A DNA stretch of 64,000 nucleotides. It comes from Symbiodinium natans (taxonomy: Eukaryota > Sar > Dinophyceae > Suessiales > Symbiodiniaceae). Each line of letters starts with the position of its first letter. Position 1 is the stretch's first letter. The position numbers and the translations under genes are program-made. Under the pieces are notes generated by a model. That model saw nothing but the letters and a program-made list of their open reading frames with translations, searched no databases and had not been told where the DNA came from. This document shows, piece by piece, positions 56,001 to 61,329 of this stretch. The stretch covers positions 140,001 through 204,000 of the forward strand of contig CAJNDS010002632.1 of NCBI GenBank assembly GCA_905221605.1, read 5' to 3'.

Positions 56001-59000
56001 AGTGGGCTAAGTGTGCTAGCTAGCGCTATCTCGGTCGCAACATGGCCGTGGTTACAACGACTTATAGTGACTTAGGTTTTCGGCAACGTAAGTGGTTATA
56101 CCTCGGTATGACTATTTAACTTAAGATAACATGAATTAGCCCTAAAGACCCTCAAGGTCTGCCCAAATCAGCAAAGAAGCCCCCCTAAACCCTAAACCCT
56201 AACCCCTAACCCTAAACCCTAGCCCTAAACCCTAAACCCTAAACCCTAAACCCTCATCCCGTCCTTGAAGCCCGCGGCGCGCAGAAGCGAAGCGCAGGCG
56301 GAGACACAGTGATACCTTCAGGACCATTGGGGTGGTTTAGCATTTTAGGGTTTAGGGATGTAGGGTTTAGGGTTTAGGGTTTAGGGTTTAGGGTTTAGGG
56401 TTTAGGGTTTAGGGTTTAGGGTTTAGGGTTTAGGGTTGTAGCGCGCGGGGACTGCGCCTTCTCTGTAGATTTAGGGCGCGCGATCCAAAATCGCGCGCTC
56501 GCGTAGTAGCCAGCCCCCACCCGAACTATCCTCATATAGGGTTTAAGGTTCTACCCCCAAACCCCGCTCTTGGTTTCTTGTGAAGTGAGAGGTTGCGGCA
56601 AAGGCCAGGAGGAAGCCTCGACCGGCCCCCGACAAGAAGCTGGGGTGGCAGGCGGGGCGGGGGGCTGGGGTCGTCAGCACATCCCGAGACGCTGGCGTGT
56701 CGTGAGGGTTCAGGCCCCAAACGGATCGCAGCGGGGGTCGAGGAAAAAAAGCCCTCAAGGACCCAGCCAAGCAGCCACTCAAAAAAGACCAATTCAGAGG
56801 GTGAGGGGAACCCTAAGCCTTGAACAGTACTGAGGGTTGAGGGCTATTTGGAAAAAAAAACCTAAACCCCTAAACCCCTAAACCCCTAAACCCCTAAACC
56901 CCTAAACCCCTAAACCCCTAAACCCCTAAACCCCTAAACCCCTAAACCCCTAAACCCCTAAACCCCTAAACCCCTAAGCCCTAAACCCTAAACCCTAAAC
57001 CCTTCGGGCCCCATCCAAGCGCCGGACGGGGAGCCGGTCTCGTTCACGTAGTCGATGAACAGCTTCGCTGCCTTCAGGGTTTAGGCTTTAGGGGTTAAAT
57101 TTAGGGTTTAGGGTTTAGGGTTTAGGGCTTAGGGCTTAGGGCTTAGGGCTGAGGGTCTAGGGCTGAGGGTCTAGGGTTTAGGGTTTAGGGTTTGGGGTTT
57201 GGGGTTCAGGGCTTCGGGTCTACTACGGTCGAAACCTTTCCAACACCCCAGCATGAAGACCGTATTGGTACCCAACACTCTGAACCCTGAACCCTGGAAC
57301 CCTGGAACCCTAAACCCTTTAAACCCTCCAGGCCAGAACAAATAGTAATTGTATGTGATTCACTGAGAACTTGCAACTTCGAGGGGCTACAATAATTCTT
57401 CAATTTGCCAGAGCTCGCAACTCCATCGGCTATAATAATCCTCTAGGCTAATAAGGTTACTACTGGGCATCCTAGTCCTTCAAAGAACCCACAAGGTCAT
57501 AATAATCCAAAAGGGAATAAAGGTACTACTGGGCATCCTAATAATCCTTCAAAAAACCCAAAAGGTCACATGGTATGCAGTGGGGCCCTGTTTCACAATG
57601 CCCGAGGGGCATTGGGAAGCCACGCATCAACACCGACTCAGCCTTAAGCGGTGTGTGGACTGTTGCCACAAAAGCCTTGGAGCAGTATGCAGCCGCAGGT
57701 GCGGCAGGTCTCTGCTCCTGCACGCACCGTCTTCTCCACGTGAGCCTGGTTTTTCGCAGAAATCTCTACCAGCTGCGCTGCGCGAATCCAGCTCGCAAGG
57801 TTCGGGCCTACCGAGCGGTCATTTGGTCTCACACGCCGCCTTTAGGGTCTAGGGTCTAGGGTCTAGGGTCTAGGGTCTAGGGTCTAGGGTCTAGGGTCTA
57901 GGGTCTAGGGTCTAGGGTCTAGGGTCTAGGGTCTAGGGTCTAGGGTCTAGGGTCTAGGGTCTAGGGTTTAGGGTTTAGGGTTTGGGTTCAGGGTGACTGG
58001 CCTGTTCACTGATCCCTTGCCTCCTAAACCACGCCGGCCGGCTACAGTGACAGCACTGATTAAGAAATCATTGGATTAAGAAATCGAGGGGCTGGATAAT
58101 TTAAGAAATCGAGGGGCTGGATTTCTTATTTGGGGGGGGGGGGGGGGGGGGTTGGAGGAATTTCATATTTTAGGCCAAAATTCAGGCTGGATTTCTGAAT
58201 TTTGCGGGGGGGGGGGGGGAGGGGGGGGGGGGGTTGGGGGGGGGGAGGGGGGGGGGGGGAATTGGGCTGGACCCCAAATTTAAGAAATCGAGGGTCAGGA
58301 TTTCACAAATTTAAGAAATTGAGGGGCTGGTTCTTAAATTGCCGATTTGAGGGGAGCCCCCAATAAAGAACTTGGGCGATCAGCCTAATGGATAAGGCGT
58401 CGCCTTACTAATTGACACGTTGCCAGTTCGAATCTAGTTAAGAAATTCGTTAAGAAACCGAGGGTACCCTCAAAAGTGTGGAGGCTATAATTCCGGAAAT
58501 TGAGTGGGCTTCATAATTAAGAAACCGAGGGTACCCTCGCCAAAACTTAAAGGTTTCTTATCCAGCGCTGTCACTGTGCCTAAACTGTAAGCCCTAAGCC
58601 CTAGGAGACGCACCCCCCCCCCCCCCCAAAATAAAAGGAACAAAACCCTCAAAATCAAGAAACACAAATCAACTTCAAAAAGGCCTACAAGCCCTACAAG
58701 CCCTACAAGCCCTAAACCCTAAAACCCGAAAGCCCTAAAGCCCGAAAGCCCTACAGCCCCGAATACTACCCCTTGGGCCATTCTTGGAGGTTCAGGGTAC
58801 TTTGTGACCCAATCATCACTGTACGTATAACCCTATCAGGGTACTTAAGAGGCTTCTATGCGGGTTATAACTACCCCTAAGCCCTAGGCCCTAGGCCCTA
58901 AGCCCTAAGCCCTAAGCCCTTGACCCTAAACCCTAAACCCTAAACCCTAAACCGTAAACCCTAAACCCTAAACCCTAAACCCTAAACCCTAAACCCTAAA

Positions 59001-59219
59001 CCCTAAACCTTAAACCCCAAACCCTAAACCCTAAACCCTAAACACTAAACCCTAAACCCTAAACCCTAAACCCTAAACCCTAAACCCTAAACCCTAAACC
59101 CTAAACCCTGCACGTACAATGGGTTCCAAAGTACCCTGAACCTCCAAGGGCCTGGCTGTAAAACCCGAACCCCAGCACCGAATCTCCGGATCCGGGGATT
59201 TAGGGCTTCAGGCGATGCA

Positions 59220-59316
<97 letters not shown>

Positions 59317-59691
59317 GGTTTAGGGTTTAGGGTTTAGGGTTTAGGGTTTAGGGTGCTTCAGGGGATTCTGGCGTTGTAGGGTTGTAGGGCTGAGGGGTTA
59401 AAAGGTTCGAGGGCTTTAGGTCTTTGAGGATCTTTTTCCGGGCTTTCGGGTTCTAGCGGTTCAGCGTTCCAGAGTCTTGGGGCTTTAGTGCTTTTCGATT
59501 TCTGGGATTGAGGGGTTTTAGGGCTTCAGGGCCAAACCCTAAGCCCCAAACCCTACACCCTAAACCCTGAACCCTGAACCCTGAACCCCAAGCCCTAAAC
59601 CCCAAACCCCAAACCCCAAACCCTAAACCCTAAACCCTAAACGGCTAGGGCTTTGGTTGTAAGGCACCTTCGCAGCTTCGGCTTTGGCCAT
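41038..59691 (-). CDS. DNPEP: M18 aspartyl aminopeptidase gene, N-terminal half, 12 small exons in telomere-filled introns
   Basis: M18 aspartyl aminopeptidases are cytosolic zinc exopeptidases that remove N-terminal Asp or Glu. The minus strand carries, in order, twelve segments at 59691-59668, 57071-57028, 56315-56264, 54977-54934, 53115-53052, 51531-51494, 50846-50792, 49263-49238, 47908-47863, 47147-47088, 41420-41357 and 41060-41038. Their peptides follow the family without gaps: FIDYVNETGSP, LLRAAGF, MAFVVGGK, GFSMIGAHTDS (His zinc ligand and neighbouring Asp), PCLRLRPNSK, VGIQTYGGG, LWHTWFDR, EKLVRVPEP, IPNLAIHL. All junctions are in phase, every acceptor is AG|G, and donors are GT, GA or GC. 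Together they cover about the first 40 percent of the roughly 470-residue family. The remaining metal ligands and C terminus were not found; they should lie below 41 kb. Exon 12 is tentative. Whether the gene is expressed is unknown. Confidence 0.92.
41061..41356. repeat. Peptidase intron 11 with telomeric repeats
   Basis: CCCTAAA-like 41100-41150 and TTTAGGG 41265-41330 around a unique spacer. Confidence 0.7.
41357..41420 (-). CDS. DNPEP: Peptidase exon 11
   Basis: ACAAG|G acceptor; VMLIPNLAIHLQTADERK then VFP; donor CCCG|GCCGCG (GC). A donor ten bases earlier (AAG|GTCTTT) is possible. IPNLAIHL is a family hallmark. Confidence 0.92.
41421..42440. repeat. Start of intron 10 (reading +): telomeric arrays
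   Basis: CCCTAAA 41426-41555, TTTAGGG 41620-41720, CCCTAAA 41897-41935 and 42345-42421. An exon-like spacer lies at 42067-42172. Confidence 0.85.
42067..42172 (+). other. Exon-like island inside intron 10
   Basis: After TACCTTAGGCAG the + strand reads EEYFTSFLVQEQCDILPEQK and onward without stop to the telomeric block. It is on the opposite strand to the peptidase. Family unknown. Confidence 0.25.
42452..42905. repeat. 22-bp repeat in forward and inverted blocks
   Basis: CCTTCGTGGATTTGCACACA(AA) repeats 4 times forward (42452-42541), 4 times inverted (42622-42709) and about 8 times forward (42735-42905, one unit shortened). Between them lies the GC-rich unit that dominates the next stretch. 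No unique spacers, so not a CRISPR-like array. Confidence 0.95.
42906..44010. repeat. GC-rich composite satellite
   Basis: Irregular units of roughly 35-55 bp: GGGGCCAGGGTTCAGGTTTT, TCAC, then CGGGCTCGA or TGGCGTCGG. The AGGGTTCAGG core looks like a mutated telomeric dimer. Long Gly/Phe-rich frames on the + strand are repeat translations. Confidence 0.95.
44011..44684. repeat. C-rich segment with a diverged duplication of about 190 bp
   Basis: GTCCGCGGTCTGCATCTCTG (from about 44253) and GTCCGTGGTCCGGGTCTCTG (from about 44440) begin two similar stretches, each followed by C-rich, Pro-codon-like sequence. Apparent Pro-rich frames are compositional. Confidence 0.75.
44685..45065. repeat. Related satellite: TAGGGTTTAGGATTTTCACGG units
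   Basis: Repeats of AGGGTTTAGGATTTTCACGG followed by GGTCGGGGCCC. This is the same layout as 42906-44010 but with an intact telomeric core, so it links the satellite to the telomeric unit. Confidence 0.85.
45097..45336. repeat. 120-bp tandem duplication
   Basis: Two copies (45097-45216 and 45217-45336) with a handful of substitutions and a one-base length change in an A-run. The second copy carries the 3' end of the coiled-coil gene; the first repeats that end downstream. Confidence 0.95.
45257..45709 (-). CDS. C-terminal part of a coiled-coil protein: Cys motif, acidic and basic blocks
   Basis: This minus-strand frame reads CCGACKRAIDPKTNRVV, then NIPCETWNDEPEEP, a repeated EPSGLV, a Lys-rich stretch (about 45415-45475, nuclear-signal-like) and an acidic DIDDDDEDGD before the stop at 45257. 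It overlaps the next feature in another frame, so splicing or a frameshift joins them; the exact point is unresolved. The spaced Cys pairs could bind zinc. Product unknown. Confidence 0.5.
   Translation of the reverse strand, partial: SCCGACKRAIDPKTNRVVHRNIPCETWNDEPEEPSGLVEPSGLVEPSEVKPEDSDSLCSFIGDNTPLDDMNNSFSDNAEEKAKKGKKQRKKKTKTEKKRKAKNHDPTEVGIPLGDIDDDDEDGDHSHGGGAAGTACGQESAMAYLLAQLG
45562..46602 (-). CDS. Coiled-coil protein of unknown function, main part
   Basis: A frame of about 346 codons with an acidic N terminus (DESSGDESAAGEQEVDG), a long Arg/Glu/Ala/Gln-rich coiled coil (about 45990-46330; RRLKDEESRRQADAARQQRR) and a Pro/Thr-rich tail. There is no ATG at its left edge; it starts after an upstream splice site or frameshift. 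ATG at 46611 in another frame opens a signal-like MVLWLAALLVVVALGG, possibly by chance. The gene lies wholly inside intron 10 of the peptidase on the same strand. Its unbroken length contrasts with the peptidase exons, as expected for a processed retrocopy. Its last 100 bases are non-coding if the other frame (45257-45709) is the real end. Confidence 0.55.
   Translation of the reverse strand: MVGGVAGGRGAWWTPIPVDESSGDESAAGEQEVDGYLLWWLHRLASDDPPLMTEVDVQSPPEVDIQSPPMAEGDMQCSSWDNFEASSSTLAENQVAASVQQAREAARLEHLQAQARSKQLEEDERRLKDEESRRQADAARQQRRTLDRRHREAEQAETRRQKDQQRLTKQAEEQARQQEAARAEADRMIQQAHREGTELPTLIRLLLSTNELLESSRDMCMVLHRCLSQMEENNERTAANLQNALTVSLDRLAQLVGSQLASTLPSRGAAPTPTRAPPTPRSTGARTPAKVPPTPPGLPAAGHASGPSIQKPIEWCIGTSRARPGTTSRKSRRDWLSRRDWLSRRR
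46603..47087. other. Intron 10, near its 5' end on the sense strand
   Basis: Unique DNA, then a short CCCTAAA run at 47018-47041. Junction motif copy 2 is at 46981-47019. AGCCCAAGAAGGAGGTTGG (46900-46918) recurs as GGCCCAAGAAGGAGGTATGG (44924-44943). Confidence 0.6.
46981..47019. repeat. Junction motif copy 2
   Basis: AGTGAATGCTTCGACCAGAG then ATGCTGAACCC, running directly into CCCTAAA. Related to 21798 and 52325. Confidence 0.6.
47088..47147 (-). CDS. DNPEP: Peptidase exon 10
   Basis: CCCAG|G acceptor; VVTRSAEGQLTEKLVRVPEP; donor CCC|GTGCTC. It matches the strand between LAGR and the PNLAIHL motif. Confidence 0.92.
47148..47862. repeat. Peptidase intron 9
   Basis: TTTAGGG-type array 47165-47300 next to exon 10 and CCCTAAA 47755-47835 next to exon 9, with about 450 bp of unique DNA between. 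Confidence 0.85.
47863..47908 (-). CDS. DNPEP: Peptidase exon 9
   Basis: CAAG|G acceptor; the first base completes the third Gly; LWHTWFDRPLGFAGK; donor AAG|GTGAGC. It matches (L/I)W.TWFDRDL.LAGR, with Pro where Asp is usual. Confidence 0.93.
47909..49237. repeat. Peptidase intron 8
   Basis: TTTAGGG-type runs 47935-48060 and 48245-48420, CCCTAAA-like 48725-48870, GGGCTTA/TTTAGGG 48970-49050 and CCCTAAA 49160-49220. Confidence 0.85.
48424..48674 (-). other. Exon-like island inside intron 8
   Basis: After CACTGCAG two minus-strand frames stay open to the telomeric block (HQVIFRHHDERVSLDW; GDKEWRGARRSYCRINNLF). Because the peptidase reads through without it, it is not part of that protein. Possibly a fragment of another gene. 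Confidence 0.25.
49238..49263 (-). CDS. DNPEP: Peptidase exon 8 (26 bp)
   Basis: AAAAAG|G acceptor; VGIQTYGG plus two bases; donor GG|GCCATC (GC). It matches VGVETYGGG. The shortest well-supported exon. Confidence 0.9.
49337..49450. repeat. 7-bp GGGCTTA array
   Basis: About 15 perfect GGGCTTA units, a one-base variant of the telomeric unit, flanked by TTTAGGG. Confidence 0.95.
49523..49822 (-). other. Exon-like island inside intron 7 (300 bp)
   Basis: Between TATTCTAG and GTAAGG the minus strand is open for exactly 100 codons (LSLDVLTLAQVKARGEECTG; EEVTIRLNLDYKNADQFEEG). It does not resemble M18 peptidases and would interrupt that protein. A nested gene or exon fragment of unknown family. 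Confidence 0.35.
50792..50846 (-). CDS. DNPEP: Peptidase exon 7
   Basis: CCCAG|G acceptor; PCLRLRPNSKMTSAGMLQ; donor CAG|GTGGGA. It follows HTDS exactly as in the family (HTDSPCL.L.P.S). Confidence 0.93.
50847..51493. repeat. Peptidase intron 6
   Basis: CCCTAAA blocks 50885-50995 and 51080-51120; TTTAGGG-like 51260-51315. A short segment 51016-51056 between TTCCAG and GTAACA on the + strand looks like an exon but lies within this intron. Confidence 0.85.
51494..51531 (-). CDS. DNPEP: Peptidase exon 6 with the HTD zinc motif
   Basis: AAAG|G acceptor; ESGFSMIGAHTD plus two bases; donor TC|GTCCGG. GAHTDS is the signature of the family: the His binds zinc and the Asp two residues on assists catalysis. 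The opposite strand is also open here, which shows how misleading open frames are in this region. Confidence 0.93.
51630..51743. repeat. 115-bp dispersed repeat, copy 1
   Basis: It shares TTGGCTGCACT, AGGAGGGTAG and AACTTTTAGCTGCCTTACTA plus the following AGAAACCCAA with 55731-55840, with small differences. Confidence 0.85.
52325..52364. repeat. Junction motif copy 3
   Basis: CTAGCGAATGCTTGGACATG then AGATGCTGAACCCC; see 46981. Confidence 0.6.
53052..53115 (-). CDS. DNPEP: Peptidase exon 5
   Basis: GCCAG|G acceptor; YYVTKGGADVMAFVVGGK then FSP; donor CCC|GAGGCC (GA), or alternatively CCCGAG|GCC with the next acceptor moved by three bases; both give the same peptide. It matches KYY.TRN.S.I.AF.VG. 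Confidence 0.9.
54115..54225 (-). other. Exon-like island inside intron 4
   Basis: After GGGTGCAG the minus strand reads VEKADLTSVPHAHI and then FGLVNLMNLLDYSYMLYLL before entering telomere-like DNA. It is not needed by the peptidase, whose exons 4 and 5 join in phase without it. Family unknown. Confidence 0.3.
54407..54660. repeat. A-rich tandem and inverted repeat around a 100-N gap
   Basis: GGATCAAAAAAAA...AAGCATC...AATAACCC occurs twice (54407-54495). N fills 54515-54614. On the right, TTATTTTTTTTTGATGCxTAT runs inverted (54618-54657). The foldback probably stopped assembly. Confidence 0.9.
54934..54977 (-). CDS. DNPEP: Peptidase exon 4
   Basis: CCAG|G acceptor; ELPDGGRWSLAKGG plus two bases; donor AA|GTGCCC. 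It matches the family's EL.E...W.L..GGK region. Confidence 0.85.
55492..55734 (-). other. Exon-like island inside intron 3 (243 bp)
   Basis: Bounded by GAGTGCAG and TTG|GTGAGG on the minus strand and open for 81 codons (SVVVDSLAAAAHKLLFGGVD...); near its end a second frame reads TPDGAVTKLGRAAINEYL. Not M18-like. Possibly a nested or transposed exon. Confidence 0.35.
55731..55840. repeat. 115-bp dispersed repeat, copy 2
   Basis: Counterpart of 51630-51743. Here it abuts the acceptor side of the 55492-55734 island. Confidence 0.85.
56264..56315 (-). CDS. DNPEP: Peptidase exon 3
   Basis: GAAG|G acceptor; YHCVSACASLLRAAGFK; donor AAG|GACGGG, a GA donor. It matches the family's (S/T)P(F/Y)H.V...LL.AGF segment. 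Confidence 0.9.
56316..57027. repeat. Peptidase intron 2
   Basis: TTTAGGG 56345-56435, unique GC-rich DNA 56440-56840 with overlapping open frames on both strands (no gene supported), and an 8-bp CCCCTAAA array 56860-56977 followed by CCCTAAA. Confidence 0.85.
57028..57071 (-). CDS. DNPEP: Peptidase exon 2
   Basis: CTGAAG|G acceptor; AAKLFIDYVNETGS plus two bases; donor CC|GTCCGG. It matches the family's N-terminal helix (AAKELLKFVN in animals) position by position. Confidence 0.88.
57581..57739 (+). other. Exon-like island inside intron 1
   Basis: 159 bp between GGTATGCAG and CAC|GTGAGC, open for 53 codons on the + strand (GKPRINTDSALSGVWTVATK). Antisense to the peptidase; family unknown. 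Confidence 0.2.
57841..57963. repeat. 7-bp TCTAGGG array
   Basis: About 17 perfect units, a single-base variant of TTTAGGG. Confidence 0.95.
58045..58576. mobile_element. Non-autonomous DNA transposon-like element with 25-bp terminal inverted repeats
   Basis: CAGTGACAGCACTGATTAAG at 58045 matches the complement of the right end (58552-58576) at 21 of 25 positions. Subterminal repeats read TTAAGAAATCGAGGGGCTGG. TA precedes the left end, as in Tc1/mariner targets, but the right flank is TG. There is no transposase frame. G-runs lie at 58131 and 58206-58259. Confidence 0.7.
58376..58438 (+). other. tRNA-like segment (degenerate tRNA or SINE head)
   Basis: CAGCCTAATGGATAAGGCG resembles a tRNA D-arm/A-box and CAGTTCGAATCTAG a T-arm/B-box, at tRNA-like spacing. 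The anticodon and acceptor stems pair poorly, so this is not a functional tRNA. It lies inside the TIR element. Confidence 0.5.
59221..59345. repeat. 7-bp TTGAGGG array passing into TTTAGGG
   Basis: About 13 perfect TTGAGGG units followed by TTTAGGG. Confidence 0.95.
59668..59691 (-). CDS. DNPEP: Peptidase exon 1 (initiator)
   Basis: ATG at 59691 in the context GACATGG opens MAKAEAAK; donor AAG|GTGCCT. The phase (0) fits exon 2. The CCAG before GACATGG could be the spliced-leader acceptor. The assignment rests on phase and position, because the N terminus is not conserved in the family. Confidence 0.65.
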
Positions 59692-60370
59692 GTCCTGGCA
59701 GCCAAGGGCTCATGGCCAGCCAGCCCCCAACCCTAAACCCTAAACCCTAAACTCTAAACCCTAAACCCTAAACCCTAAACCCTAAACCCTAAACCCTAAG
59801 CCCTAAGCCCTAAGCCCTAAGCCCTAAGCCCTAAGCCCTAAGCCCTATAGCCCTAAACCCTGAAGCCTGAACCCTTGGAAGGCGGTGATGTGAGAAGGCT
59901 TGCTGCATATTGGGGCAGCATGACGAGATCAGGAGTTGAGGGTTTTAGGGCTTAGGGTTTAGGGTTTAGGGTTTAGGCTTCATAGGGGTTAGAGGGAGTA
60001 TAGGCTTTGTAGAGCTTATCGGGCTGATAGGCTTTAGAGAGTTTCTTGGGTTTACAGGCTTCATTGGGTTTTACAGGGTTTATAGGGTAAAGGTATAGGG
60101 TATAGGGTTTAGGCTTAGGGCTTCAAGCCCGGGTTAAGGGTCAAGGGGGGTGAATGGTTTATAGGGTTTAGGGTTTATAGGGTTTAGGGTTTAGGGGTGG
60201 TTAGGGCCGTTCAAGGTTTATAGGCGTTGGGGGGCTTATAGGTTTAGGGGATATCGAACTAGATATGGTGCTAAACGGTTAGGTATCAGACAAGAAGTGA
60301 ACAAAGCGCCGTACAAGCGCCAGTTTATGGTTCACAAGATCTTTCGGTTAGGTTGACTCTGACTCTGTCG

Positions 60371-60401
<31 letters not shown>

Positions 60402-61298
60402 GCCCTCTCGCCCTCTCGCCCGCTCGCTCTCTCGCTCTCTCGCTCTCTCGGCTCGCGCTCAAAGCTTGCAAGACGGGCTGCATTTGGTTGTGTCATGAAG
60501 AAAGCCCGCGCCGCTTGGCCTGCCTCGAAGAAAGCCACTGGCGCATCCCGGTGATCAAGTCGAGTGACGTGATCTTCCTGCCCTAAACCCTAAACCCTAG
60601 ACCCTAAACCCTAAACCCTGAACCCTAAACCCCAAACCCTAAACCCTAAACCCTAAACCTTGAAGCCAAGCGGTCAGCAGGCCGATGGGTCGGCCCTGGC
60701 CCATGTGATGGAGCGCGTCCGAGCGCCTCAAGCTTCGCAGACGCTTGCACTCCTTGCCGTGCCGAGCTCTCATTGTTCGGGTTTTAGGTTTAGGGTTTAG
60801 GGTTTAGGGTTCAGGGTTTTCGCTGCGTCAGGTTGTACCTCATCTCTCCCAAGCCACCAACCATGAAGATTTTTTCTTCCGCGGCCACAGAAGGTGCCCT
60901 GTGTGTGTGCGGGGGGGGGGGGTGGGGCATACTATCAGTGCATGTAACTATTTCTGCAAGCAAGGGTTCCCTACAGACCCCAACCCTAAAACCTGCACAT
61001 TAATCTTAATCCCAAAGCCCAAAAAACATCCCAAAACCCTCACCCCAAAACCCTAAACCCCAAACCAGAAACCCGAAACCCTAAACCCTAGACCCCAAAC
61101 CCGAAACCCGAAACCCTAAACCCCCTACATAACCCGCAGGCTTGGTTCACTCAACCCTGACGAGAGGCTCTCCTCCTCGTTGTCGGACTCAGGCACGGCG
61201 CCCTAGAAGGGAGTCGTAAAAAGTCCGGGTTTAGGGTTTACGGTTTAGGTTTAGGGCTTAGGGTGTAGAGTCAAGGCTCAACAAGGCGCCTAATTTTT

Positions 61299-61329
<31 letters not shown>

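Larger units (their letters stand above)
54978..56263. repeat. Peptidase intron 3
   Basis: TTTAGGG/TTTGGGG 54990-55075, a G-run 55118-55130, degenerate units to 55480, mostly unique DNA 55490-56175 and CCCTAAA 56182-56255. Confidence 0.8.
57072..59667. repeat. Peptidase intron 1
   Basis: TTTAGGG/GGGCTTA 57080-57220, a 66-bp duplication (TACTACTGGGCATCCTA at 57458 and 57524), a TCTAGGG array, a TIR element, CCCTAAA 58920-59110, a TTGAGGG array and CCCTAAA-like 59535-59640. Confidence 0.75.

Noticed and set aside
58376-58438. A functional tRNA gene
   Set aside because: Anticodon and acceptor stems do not pair properly and the T-arm has mismatches; kept only as a tRNA-like segment.
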